A stretch of DNA of 17,368 nucleotides, taken from the NCBI GenBank assembly GCA_002774415.1, contig PEYL01000012.1, positions 1-17,368 of the forward strand, in the 5' to 3' direction. How positions within the stretch are numbered: position 1 is the stretch's first letter; each line of letters starts with the position of its first letter. Position numbers and translations under genes: made by a program. This document shows positions 7,653 to 13,182 of this stretch, in pieces. The stretch comes from Candidatus Portnoybacteria bacterium CG08_land_8_20_14_0_20_40_83 (GTDB lineage: Bacteria; Patescibacteriota; Minisyncoccia; Portnoybacterales; GWB1-42-6). The notes below the pieces were generated by a model. That model had not been told where the DNA came from. It did no database searches and saw nothing but the letters and a program-made list of their open reading frames with translations.

Positions 7653-7659
7653 CCTCCTT
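7653..7659 (-). promoter_or_regulatory. Shine-Dalgarno that fixes the DUF218 start
   Basis: AAGGAGG within AAAGGAGGAG on the minus strand, ending a few bases before the ATG at 7646. It rules out the in-frame ATG at 7685. Confidence 0.8.
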
Positions 7660-7770
7660 TGGTCCGCCGTAGTCCCGCATAGCAAGACAAAGACGATCTA
7701 TCCGATCTGGATTTTTTCTGCATAATTGCAGCTATCTATTCAGTTTTTGAAGGACTAATTTATGTCCAAT

Positions 7771-7799
7771 ATCGTACACTATAATAATGACTATGTCAA
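7771..7799 (-). promoter_or_regulatory. Promoter of the DUF218 gene
   Basis: Minus strand TTGACA (7799-7794), 17-bp spacer, TACGAT (7776-7771). The leader of about 118 nt includes the short hairpins GGAC...GTCC and CTGCA-ATTA-TGCAG. Confidence 0.75.
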
Positions 7800-7816
7800 T
7801 AGCAGAAGCCTAAACC

Positions 7817-7844
7817 AAAAAAGAGCCCGGAGAGGCTCTTTTTT
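7817..7844. terminator. Bidirectional rho-independent terminator
   Basis: aaaaaagagcc (7817-7827) pairs with ggctctttttt (7834-7844) around a 6-nt loop, giving A- and T-tracts on both strands. In the direction used here it closes the DsbA-like/49-aa operon, 22 nt after the stop at 7866. Confidence 0.85.
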
Positions 7845-7865
7845 AAATTCTATAAATAAATTAAT

Positions 7866-8015
7866 CTATTGCTGAATAGTTGCTGCGGTGCTTCCAATGT
7901 CCAAACCGCTGGACTGATTAAGAGAGCTCCATATAAAAAAAGTGAAAACTACTCCGGTCATCAAAATCAAAACAATTGCCAGATACGGATTAATTTTTTG
8001 TTTTAAATCAATCAT
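7866..8015 (-). CDS. 49-aa single-helix membrane peptide coupled to the DsbA-like gene
   Basis: 49 aa: MIDLKQKINPYL, a hydrophobic helix at about residues 11-29, then a Ser/Thr/Gly-rich tail ending IQQ. The ATG (8015) overlaps the TAA of the DsbA-like gene as TAATG, so translation is almost certainly coupled by re-initiation. A terminator follows. Too short to place in a family. The coupling suggests a membrane partner of the thiol oxidoreductase, but that is inference. The predicted topology is cytoplasmic N terminus, extracytoplasmic tail. Confidence 0.7.
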   Translation of the reverse strand: MIDLKQKINPYLAIVLILMTGVVFTFFIWSSLNQSSGLDIGSTAATIQQ

Positions 8016-8641
8016 TATAATTTTGAATCAATTATTTTCTGAAATTCCTCGTATGGCTGGGCGCCGACAATTTGCTGGCCGTTGATATAAAATGTCGGGG
8101 TGCCTTCAATTTTTATCTCGTTTGCTTTATTATACCAATCCTGAGCCGCTGTTTTGGCGAGGTCGGAATTGTAGCATTGCTCAAAACCATCGCCCAGTCC
8201 CATATTTTTTGCCGCGCTAAGCAAAGCATCTTCTCTGGTTATATCTGCTTGGTGATTAAATATATAATCATTAAATTCCAAAAATTTTCCGGCTTGATTG
8301 GCGCAAAATCCTGCTCTGGCCAGCTCAAGAGGCGGCAATACATAAATGACTATTTTAACTTTGCCAGTTTTAATATAATTTTCTTCTATTTTTGGAAACG
8401 TCTGGAGCGCAAAATCAGCGCAATGGGAACAGAGAAAATTTGTATATTCTTCTATTGTTACGGGTGCTTTTTCGTCTCCTATCATTATTCCCGGAGTCTT
8501 ATCTTGCGAAGAATTTGTTTGGGAATTTTGGGTATTGGAAACCGCTGCCGGGCTCGGTTTGTTTTTACTGTAAAACCAGCCCGCCCCAATTAAAATTAAT
8601 GCCAAAATTACCGCGATTATAATGATTTTTTTGTCGGACAT
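8015..8641 (-). CDS. Membrane-anchored DsbA-like thiol:disulfide oxidoreductase
   Basis: 208 aa from the ATG at 8641. Residues 6-23 form a signal anchor (IIIIAVILALILIGAGW), followed by a Ser/Asn/Gln-rich linker. The DsbA-type thioredoxin fold (about 57-208) has the active site Cys71-Ser-His-Cys74 and the cis-Pro loop GTPTF (Pro182). Two more Cys (113, 156) lie in the helical insertion and could form a structural disulfide. It should oxidise or isomerise disulfides in exported proteins, such as the Cys-containing surface proteins encoded further downstream. I see no DsbB or VKOR partner in the window. An in-frame TTG start 13 codons upstream would be encoded by GC-rich repeat sequence and has no Shine-Dalgarno. 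The start codon lies within one arm of a long leader inverted repeat. Confidence 0.9.
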   Translation of the reverse strand: MSDKKIIIIAVILALILIGAGWFYSKNKPSPAAVSNTQNSQTNSSQDKTPGIMIGDEKAPVTIEEYTNFLCSHCADFALQTFPKIEENYIKTGKVKIVIYVLPPLELARAGFCANQAGKFLEFNDYIFNHQADITREDALLSAAKNMGLGDGFEQCYNSDLAKTAAQDWYNKANEIKIEGTPTFYINGQQIVGAQPYEEFQKIIDSKL

Positions 8642-8781
8642 ACCCAGTATATCAACCTCGACCGCCGCCCAAGGCGGCAAATTGACCGCCTCGGAAAATG
8701 ATGATTGAGGATGAAATTATAATTATCTCCTTTGCCCAGAAACCTCGAGAAATAAAAGTCGAGGTTGTATTACTGGGCATG
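8639..8781 (-). promoter_or_regulatory. Leader RNA with alternative pairings over the DsbA-like start codon
   Basis: In the minus-strand RNA, segment Z (8781-8758) can form 15 bp with nearby segment Y (8748-8733), or 21 of 24 pairs with segment X (8662-8639), which ends in the AUG. X and Y are imperfect direct repeats, so the pairings are mutually exclusive. A second switch-like set lies between them: GGCGG, GCCGCC and GGCGGC in the 8657-8693 region, where the middle segment can pair with either neighbour. AAAGGAG directly follows hairpin Z:Y but has no start codon at a usable distance. This suggests translational control; a transposon-derived inverted repeat is the alternative. Confidence 0.5.
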
Positions 8782-8817
8782 ATGTTTTTTTAATAATAAG
8801 AAAATACTACTTTAGTC

Positions 8818-8846
8818 AGGATAGCAAACAATTTTAAAATAGTCAA
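8818..8846 (-). promoter_or_regulatory. Promoter of the DsbA-like operon
   Basis: Minus strand TTGACT (8846-8841), 17-bp spacer, TATCCT (8823-8818). The predicted start near 8811 gives a leader of about 170 nt that includes the whole alternative-pairing region. Confidence 0.55.
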
Positions 8847-8855
8847 ATAATTTGG

Positions 8856-8999
8856 CTAATTTTCATCTTTATCTTTTTCTTCCTTTCGCCCCAAAACAGT
8901 ATCAATAGCTTTTTTTGCTGCCTGCCGGTTTTTTTCTTCTGATGTCAGCCTACCCCCTTCAGCTATTGTCAGCGCTTCGTCATCTTCTATTGTAGGCAT
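8856..8999 (-). CDS. 47-aa charged small protein
   Basis: MPTIEDDEAL..., 47 aa, acidic at the start and rich in Lys/Glu at the end (EEKDKDEN), with a likely amphipathic helix in the middle (EEKNRQAAKKAIDTVLG). It starts inside the end of the preceding 29-aa ORF. A GTG five codons upstream (9014) is an alternative start. No family recognised. It is the last member of a chain of overlapping small ORFs, which supports its being translated. Confidence 0.5.
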   Translation of the reverse strand: MPTIEDDEALTIAEGGRLTSEEKNRQAAKKAIDTVLGRKEEKDKDEN

Positions 9000-9076
9000 T
9001 TTACCCTTAAACACTTTTCTTCTGCCTCTTCCGCCTCTTCTCTTTTTTTAAATGGGAATTTAAATTGTTCGTTCAT
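8987..9076 (-). CDS. 29-aa charged mini-ORF
   Basis: The ATG at 9076 overlaps the TGA of the upstream 74-aa gene (ATGA), and the ORF ends 13 bp inside the next one. The product is MNEQFKFPFKKREE followed by Glu/Ala-rich charged sequence. It may be a real peptide, or a translational bridge carrying ribosomes to the 47-aa gene. A frameshifted joint product with the 47-aa frame (-1) is conceivable, but I see no convincing slippery heptamer. Confidence 0.35.
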   Translation of the reverse strand: MNEQFKFPFKKREEAEEAEEKCLRVKCLQ

Positions 9077-9297
9077 TTTTTTTGAGTTTGGAAATTTTTG
9101 GATGGCGTTGATGTGCCGATCAAATCCTCCAAGTCAAGATTTGTATTGTTTTTTCTTGCCTGTCTGGTGATAACCGAAACAGAAGTATAATTTTGGGAAT
9201 TGGAAACAAAATTGTCATAAATATGCAGTAACGCAAAAAGGCTCATAATTTCAAGTGCAATTACTGCCAATAAAGTCGGCTTTATAAATTTTAACAT
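9073..9297 (-). CDS. 74-aa single-pass membrane protein
   Basis: 74 aa with a hydrophobic segment at about residues 4-27 (IKPTLLAVIALEIMSLFALLHIY) and then a polar Asn/Ser/Thr-rich extracytoplasmic part, with LDLEDLIG near the C terminus. It lies 90 bp downstream of the exonuclease gene and overlaps the next mini-ORF by 4 bp (ATGA). The topology resembles small anchored or pilin-like proteins, but there is no processing motif. Function unknown. Confidence 0.65.
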   Translation of the reverse strand: MLKFIKPTLLAVIALEIMSLFALLHIYDNFVSNSQNYTSVSVITRQARKNNTNLDLEDLIGTSTPSKNFQTQKK

Positions 9298-9304
9298 TTT
9301 CTTA

Positions 9305-9365
9305 TTGCCGAGGAAAGCGAGATAAGTAAATACGTTACTTATTTAATTACGAGCGACGCAGGCAA
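9305..9365. repeat. Palindromic intergenic element
   Basis: The inner arms ataagtaa (9322-9329) and ttacttat (9335-9342) are perfect around a 5-nt loop. The element is bounded by ttgcc (9305-9309) and ggcaa (9361-9365), with partly complementary gcga/cgagcg blocks between. It lies in the gap before the 74-aa gene and may be an operator or a small repeat. Confidence 0.4.
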
Positions 9366-9366
9366 C

Positions 9367-9389
9367 AAAGGGTTAAATAAAAACCCTTT
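9367..9389 (-). terminator. Possible weak terminator hairpin after the exonuclease
   Basis: aaagggtt (9367-9374) pairs perfectly with aaccctt+t (9382-9389), and the stem includes part of the stop codon. No U-run follows on the minus strand, so it may instead be an mRNA-end stabilising structure. Confidence 0.3.
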
Positions 9390-10053
9390 ATATTGCAATA
9401 TATTCCACCCAGCGCTTATAAAGCTCACCCGTAGCCCGCACATCGGCCAGGCAATATCGGGCGATTTCCAAATATTTTCCTTCGCTAAAAAATTTGTTAA
9501 TTTTATCGCCTGTTATCCCTCCAATTTTGGGGCTTTTGATGCCCAGCGACCGGCAATAAAAATCGAGTGAAAATTTTCTGAAAGCGCCATAAAAAGTAAG
9601 CTGTTCAAGCAAATCAACATGCCTGTCTGCGCTGTAGCGGGGCGGCATTAAATTTTTTGTCGCTTTTATTTTCAAAACAGCGCTGCGCAAAAAAAGATAC
9701 GGGCAGTCAAAACCCCGGCCATTGAAAGTGATAAACTGGTTATAATTTTTGATATCATTCCAGAAATTTTCTAAAATTTCTTTTTCTGAACAGGCTTCAA
9801 AATCAGCGCCATTTTCCGAAAATTTAGCGATTTTTTTATTGGGCGCCTGAAAATAAACTTTTCCTTTTTCTGTTTCCGGGTTTAAAAGCGCCAAAGCGAC
9901 AATCTGGCCGGTAAATGGCCAGAGGGCGGTTTTGCGCTTTGTGTCGCTTTTTTTCTTCTCGTCTTCAGCATATTTTAAAATATAATCCTGGGAATCTTCG
10001 TCCAGACCTTCAAATTCGCCGATTGTTTCAATGTCAAAAATAACCTTAGCCAT
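9388..10053 (-). CDS. DEDDy 3'-5' exonuclease (PolB-like exonuclease family)
   Basis: 221 aa. The three DEDD motifs are intact: Exo I FDIET (Asp7, Glu9), Exo II FNGRGFDCP (Asp116) and Exo III YCLAD (Tyr200, Asp204; the YxxxD form). These bind two metal ions for 3'-5' hydrolysis of single-stranded nucleic acid. The length and the RYSADRHVDLLEQL and SLDFYCRSLGI blocks fit the stand-alone 'predicted 3'-5' exonuclease related to PolB' family (DNA_pol_B_exo2). No polymerase domain is present. Probable role in DNA repair or 3'-end trimming. The ATG at 10053 is directly followed by AKVIFDIET, so the start is secure. It follows a GC-rich structured gap. Confidence 0.88.
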   Translation of the reverse strand: MAKVIFDIETIGEFEGLDEDSQDYILKYAEDEKKKSDTKRKTALWPFTGQIVALALLNPETEKGKVYFQAPNKKIAKFSENGADFEACSEKEILENFWNDIKNYNQFITFNGRGFDCPYLFLRSAVLKIKATKNLMPPRYSADRHVDLLEQLTFYGAFRKFSLDFYCRSLGIKSPKIGGITGDKINKFFSEGKYLEIARYCLADVRATGELYKRWVEYIAI

Positions 10054-10223
10054 AATTTCTCAAGGCGCGAGGGCATTGCCTTCCAAAAACATCGCGCAGC
10101 CGCGCCATTGCATTTATTAATCAAGCGATAAAAGGCGCGGCGAGCGCTGAGCGGCAGCTGGTGATAAACTTACGTTTACCGCATACCGAACTGACCGCGT
10201 TTTTTGGAGGCGACACCCGAGTG
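10054..10223 (-). other. GC-rich structured gap, candidate non-coding RNA or repeat
   Basis: This 170-bp gap is clearly richer in G+C than its surroundings. It contains an inverted pair gccgcgcc (10099-10106) / ggcgcggc (10134-10141). In the minus-strand RNA there is also a hairpin, UAAAC-GUAA-GUUUA (10165-10178), with a GNRA tetraloop. No ORF is convincing. It could be a leader for the exonuclease gene, a small RNA, or a REP-type element. I could not match it to 4.5S, RNase P, tmRNA or 6S RNA. Confidence 0.3.
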
Positions 10224-10400
10224 CTATTTTGCTTTCACTCCCTTAAACCTGCTCAGCTTTCCCATGCTCGTTTTATTATCCATAAAGCGGCCACTCTTAG
10301 TGTCTGTTTTGGTGAATAATTTGGTGCGGGGATTTTTGTATTGGGCACGGCAACGAACCATGCCTTTTCTCCCCGCCCCTTTTGGAGGATTGGTAGCCAT
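10224..10400 (-). CDS. 58-aa basic protein with RxRAQYxNPRT and TDTKSGRFMD motifs
   Basis: 58 aa, highly basic (Lys/Arg throughout), start MATNPPKGAGRKGM, end FKGVKAK. The segments NPRTKLFTKTDTKSGRFMD and FKGV recall short uncharacterised proteins that I remember from Patescibacteria and some other bacteria; this is recollection, not a search. A nucleic-acid- or ribosome-associated role is a guess from charge. It has its own promoter (10437-10465) directly after the LemA terminator, and no Shine-Dalgarno. It could be cotranscribed with the exonuclease. Confidence 0.75.
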   Translation of the reverse strand: MATNPPKGAGRKGMVRCRAQYKNPRTKLFTKTDTKSGRFMDNKTSMGKLSRFKGVKAK

Positions 10401-10436
10401 GTTTAAACAAATTAATGCTTTTCGCCTTTTAAGTAT

Positions 10437-10465
10437 ATCATAAGACTTTTTTTAATTTTTGACAA
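10437..10465 (-). promoter_or_regulatory. Promoter of the 58-aa basic protein gene
   Basis: Minus strand TTGTCA (10465-10460), 17-bp spacer, TATGAT (10442-10437). The -35 overlaps the end of the U-rich tail of the upstream terminator. The leader is about 30 nt. Confidence 0.7.
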
Positions 10466-10472
10466 ATCAAAA

Positions 10473-10494
10473 GGGCTGTCCGGCCGGACAGCCC
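10473..10494 (-). terminator. Rho-independent terminator of lemA
   Basis: A perfect 22-bp palindrome (gggctgtccgg/ccggacagccc) is followed on the minus strand by TTTTGATTTGT. It lies 63 bp after the lemA stop codon. Confidence 0.75.
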
Positions 10495-10557
10495 CAAAAT
10501 AGTCTTTTTTAGATGATTTAATTTTGCGGCTGACTTTTTTACTTTCCCGCAACAGTC

Positions 10558-11109
10558 CTAAAATTTGACCTCAACCGGTTTGCGTTCTTCCTCGCCTTCA
10601 AGCTGAAAAAATTCAGCTGACTTAAAACTGAAAATTTTAGCCACGATATTTGAAGGAAAAACCTCAAGAGCAGTATTTAGGTCTCTGACATTGCCGTTGT
10701 AAAACCTTCTGGCTGCCTGAATCTTGTTTTCTGTATCGGCCAGCTCTTCCTGCAGTTTGGAAAAGTTTTCCGAAGCGCGAAGCTGCGGATAATTTTCGGC
10801 CACCGCAAATAAAGATTTCAGCGCACCAGAAAGCATATTTTCTGCCTGGGCTTTCTGTGCCGTGCCTGAAGCAGAAATTGCCTTGGCTCTGGCTTCGGTC
10901 ACTTTTTCAAATAATTCCCTCTCGTGTGTCGCATAGCCCTTAACCGTTTCCACTAAATTTGGAATCAGGTCGTGCCTTCGTTTTAACTGCACATCAATAT
11001 CAGACCAAGCCTCGTCCGTCCTTTTTCTCAATCTGATGAATCGGTTATAAGCAACAATAAGCCACAAAACGATTATGGCTAAAATTATTAAAATAATGGT
11101 TGTCCACAT
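10558..11109 (-). CDS. lemA: LemA family protein
   Basis: 183 aa from the ATG at 11109 (MWTTIILIILAII). An N-terminal helix (residues 3-22) is followed by the LemA core: YNRFIRLRKRTDEAWSDIDVQLKRRHDLIPNLVETVKGYATHE-type sequence, a Leu-rich helical bundle including LRASENFSKLQEELADTE, and NGNVRDLNTALEVFPSNIVAKIF. Length and order match the family (about 185 aa). LemA proteins are membrane-anchored helical bundles; the exact role is unsettled. The usual HtpX or TPM partner is absent. An in-frame TTG at 11139 abuts AAGGAG with no spacing. The predicted promoter puts the RNA start about there, so the ATG with a leader of about 30 nt is preferred. Confidence 0.9.
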   Translation of the reverse strand: MWTTIILIILAIIVLWLIVAYNRFIRLRKRTDEAWSDIDVQLKRRHDLIPNLVETVKGYATHERELFEKVTEARAKAISASGTAQKAQAENMLSGALKSLFAVAENYPQLRASENFSKLQEELADTENKIQAARRFYNGNVRDLNTALEVFPSNIVAKIFSFKSAEFFQLEGEEERKPVEVKF

Positions 11110-11147
11110 ATTGTTTGTTTTCTGATTAATAATAATCAACTCCTTAA

Positions 11148-11176
11148 ATCATACACGATTTTACCAAAAAGTAAAG
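11148..11176 (-). promoter_or_regulatory. Probable promoter of lemA
   Basis: Minus strand TATGAT (11153-11148) is preceded by CTTTAC (11176-11171) at 17 bp, or TTTACT at 16 bp. The predicted start is near 11141. Confidence 0.5.
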
Positions 11177-11226
11177 CCTCGCGGCATATTGAGCCGTAAT
11201 CAGTTAACAAATATTTTTAAATTAAT

Positions 11227-11472
11227 CTATTCTTTGACAAACTTATTATAAAGCCAAGCAAAGACCCAACCGAGAATAAAGCCCGCTATCACATGCTCAA
11301 TCAGCATCAAAATTGCCCCTAAAAAAGAATACGGAGCAAAGTGTATTGCAGCTACTCGTGCCATTGCAACGCTGGCTTTGCCGCTCAATAAAAAATATAT
11401 CATTGCCAAAAACACCAATCCTCCATCAAAGATTGCCGCTGCATAAGCAAGAGCTAATTTATTTAATTTCAT
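11227..11472 (-). CDS. Two-helix small membrane protein
   Basis: 81 aa: helices at about residues 8-29 (LAYAAAIFDGGLVFLAMIYFLL) and about 50-75, ending FAWLYNKFVKE. The Gly-rich second helix and terminal FAWLYN resemble small two-helix proteins often annotated as DUF5676 or 'bacteriophage holin'. It lies 64 bp downstream of mutM and may share its transcript. A short hairpin (cggc/gccg in the 11180-11200 region) lies after it and before the lemA promoter. No evidence of prophage context, so a holin role is not supported. Confidence 0.7.
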   Translation of the reverse strand: MKLNKLALAYAAAIFDGGLVFLAMIYFLLSGKASVAMARVAAIHFAPYSFLGAILMLIEHVIAGFILGWVFAWLYNKFVKE

Positions 11473-11536
11473 ATGTGCTTTGTTTATTTAAACTATTGCT
11501 AATCAGCTCGACTGCACTGATTATTTATATTCTAAC

Positions 11537-12403
11537 TCATTTCTGGCATTTTGGCTTGCCCGCCCGCAGGCGTTGGCAGGCGGGACAAAAATGAGCAGAG
11601 CGGCCGCCGATTTTCAGGCGCTGGATTATTCCGCCACAATTTTTGCATTTTTCTCCTTCTCTTCCATAAACTTTCAAACGCGGCACATAATCCCCTTTTT
11701 TACCAAATGCATCAAGATAATCGTTATTGGATGAACCGCGAAATTTATAAGCTTCTGGCAAAATTTTTTTAATTCCTTCAAAAATTTTTTTAATCTCTTG
11801 CTGTTTTAATCCGCCAACTTTTCTTAAGGGGTGGACTAGCGCAAAAAACAAAATTTCATCGGAATAAATGTTGCCGATGCCTGCCAAATTTTGCTGGTCC
11901 ATTAAAAATTGTTTAATTTTTGCCTTGGGCCTTTTTGTCAAAATGGCGGAAAAATCATCCAGCGTAAAATCTTTCTCTAATGGTTCCGGCCCTAATTTTT
12001 CTTTTTCAAAAAATTCAGCCAGCTCATCCGTTTTCATTGCTTTTACATAACCAAACTGCCTCAAGTCATTGTGGAACAGCCGGCTGCCGTCTTGAAAATC
12101 ATAAATCAAATGATTCCATTTTATATCTTGCTCTTTTAACGCTTCACCTTTTTTCCGGAAAATCAAACGGCCTGACATTTTGAGATGTACCAACAGACTC
12201 CAGTCATTAGATAATTCAAATATCAAAATTTTTGCCCGCCTGGCCACGCAATTAATTTTGGCGCTAATAACGATTTTTTTGAATTCAGCCAAAGTCAACT
12301 TAACCATCTTTGGCAAGCTGATTTGGACTTTTTTGATTTTTTTGCCAGTTAATAACTTATTCAACTGCCCTCTGATTGTTTCAACCTCCGGGAGTTCAGG
12401 CAT
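11537..12403 (-). CDS. mutM: Formamidopyrimidine-DNA glycosylase (Fpg/MutM)
   Basis: 288 aa. Starts PELPEVETI: the Pro1 catalytic nucleophile (after Met removal) and the Glu are intact. HLKMSG carries the conserved Lys75. QNLAGIGNIYSDEILF is the helix-two-turn-helix. The C-terminal zinc finger has Cys253/Cys256 and Cys273/Cys276, with GGRSAHF between. The enzyme excises 8-oxoguanine and FapyG and cleaves the resulting AP site. The canonical protein ends just after the last zinc ligand pair; this one has about 11 more residues (RLRAGKPKCQK), encoded partly by a GC-rich palindrome. The gene starts 5 bp after the C39-like gene ends, so the two are cotranscribed. Confidence 0.95.
   Translation of the reverse strand: MPELPEVETIRGQLNKLLTGKKIKKVQISLPKMVKLTLAEFKKIVISAKINCVARRAKILIFELSNDWSLLVHLKMSGRLIFRKKGEALKEQDIKWNHLIYDFQDGSRLFHNDLRQFGYVKAMKTDELAEFFEKEKLGPEPLEKDFTLDDFSAILTKRPKAKIKQFLMDQQNLAGIGNIYSDEILFFALVHPLRKVGGLKQQEIKKIFEGIKKILPEAYKFRGSSNNDYLDAFGKKGDYVPRLKVYGREGEKCKNCGGIIQRLKIGGRSAHFCPACQRLRAGKPKCQK
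11559..11584. repeat. GC-rich palindrome inside the 3' end of mutM
   Basis: cccgcc (11559-11564) and ggcggg (11579-11584) flank internally complementary gcaggcg/ttggcagg sequence. It resembles the REP-like palindromes common in these genomes. It covers the CPAC zinc-ligand codons and the start of the C-terminal extension. Confidence 0.55.
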
Positions 12404-12408
12404 AGTTT

Positions 12409-12921
12409 CTAAAAATAATTACCTTTGATTTTATATTTTAATTTACAAGGCGAAGGCACAAACATCCATTCAAAATAGAGCCGCTTGGCATTTTTTATAT
12501 GCGGTCCTTCAAAATCAAACCAAACTTTTTTAAAAGCCTCTGCCAAAATTTTTCTCATTCGCCCGATTTCCGGGTCAGCTAAAAATATATACTGATTATC
12601 CATGTCGATTATTACCGAATAATGGCCTTCGTAATGTTCGCCGTATAAAGAGAACCAATCCACCAAAACCGGCTTGCCCTGTTTTAAAAAATACCTGATA
12701 TCGGCTAAAGTACCGTTTTCTTTCCAGAATCCATGCCAGCCCAAAGACTTAACCGCCGCGATTAAATTTTCCGGAGAGGTTCCTTCTTTAGCACTGGTTT
12801 TACTTTTTTTGCCCAGGGCTTGTTCGCTGATTTTCAATCCGTAAAAATTTAAAATCGCCCGCAATGCAGCCGGTCCGCAATATCCTGTTTTTGTTTGTTC
12901 AAAAATCTTAAGTTTAATCAT
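12409..12921 (-). CDS. Peptidase C39-like (papain-fold) protein
   Basis: 170 aa from the ATG at 12921. It shows the C39-like pattern: Gln9 and Cys15 in EQTKTGYCGPAAL, His100 in EGHYSVI and Asp116 in LADPE. All four catalytic-type residues are present, with PVLVDWF and a long insert between. C39 domains cleave double-glycine leaders or act as stand-alone cysteine peptidases. There is no signal peptide, so the protein should be cytosolic; the adjacent genes give no substrate. An in-frame ATG 15 codons upstream (12966) would lie in repeat sequence (12945-13085) and is rejected. Its stop is 5 bp before mutM. Confidence 0.82.
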   Translation of the reverse strand: MIKLKIFEQTKTGYCGPAALRAILNFYGLKISEQALGKKSKTSAKEGTSPENLIAAVKSLGWHGFWKENGTLADIRYFLKQGKPVLVDWFSLYGEHYEGHYSVIIDMDNQYIFLADPEIGRMRKILAEAFKKVWFDFEGPHIKNAKRLYFEWMFVPSPCKLKYKIKGNYF

Positions 12922-12944
12922 TTTTTTAGTTGAAAGTATCCATA

Positions 12945-13085
12945 CCGGGTAGTAGAAATTCGACAATTTAAGATTATCTGCTGCCGGGCAGCAGTCGAAT
13001 TTTTCAAGAAGTAGAAATTCGGCTCGTTTTTATTTTGTTGCCTTCGGCAACAAGCCGAATTTTCACTTCCTGATTTTCACTACCA
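12945..13085. repeat. Tandem double-hairpin repeat element
   Basis: Two similar units each start agtagaaattcg (12951 and 13010). Unit 1 encloses the palindrome ctgctgccgggcagcag (12978-12994) and closes with tcgaat. Unit 2 (13010-13067) has near-perfect 15-bp arms (agtagaaattcggct / agccgaattttcact) around a gttgcc-ttc-ggcaac hairpin. Outer arms ggtagtagaaattc (12948-12961) and gattttcactacc (13072-13084) can pair round the whole. Probably a mobile REP/MITE-type element. Confidence 0.65.
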
Positions 13086-13133
13086 GGCCTAAGATTCGGC
13101 TTCCATCATAACACCTTGAACAGAAAAATAAAA

Positions 13134-13156
13134 GAGGCTTCCATTAAAGAAGCCTC
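13134..13156 (-). terminator. Rho-independent terminator of the AAA ATPase gene
   Basis: gaggcttc (13134-13141) pairs with gaagcctc (13149-13156) around 7 nt. On the minus strand TTTTATTTTT follows. It begins 27 nt after the stop at 13183. Confidence 0.85.
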
Positions 13157-13182
13157 AAAGAATTTTACAAACTAAATAATTT

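Noticed and set aside
8072..8593. 173-aa plus-strand frame
   Set aside because: It is entirely antisense to the DsbA-like gene, whose CSHC and cis-Pro motifs are clear. The plus frame is Cys/Phe/Tyr-rich nonsense.
8646..8651. TATACT as a -10 box giving a leaderless DsbA-like mRNA
   Set aside because: It is only 4 nt from the ATG and has no -35 at proper spacing. The TTGACT-17-TATCCT site upstream is better.
8856..9076. Programmed -1 frameshift joining the 29-aa and 47-aa frames
   Set aside because: The frames are related by -1, but I see no good slippery heptamer or downstream structure at the overlap. Simple overlap with coupling is more economical.
10054..10223. Known housekeeping RNA (4.5S, RNase P, tmRNA, 6S)
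   Set aside because: GGTCAG and GC-rich stems drew attention, but the conserved cores of these RNAs are not present.
11227..11472. Holin of a prophage
   Set aside because: The two-helix shape fits small holin-annotated proteins, but no lysin, portal, terminase or integrase gene is nearby.
12922..12966. 15-residue extension of the C39-like protein
   Set aside because: It lies in the palindromic repeat region and the C39 pattern begins right after the internal Met (12921).
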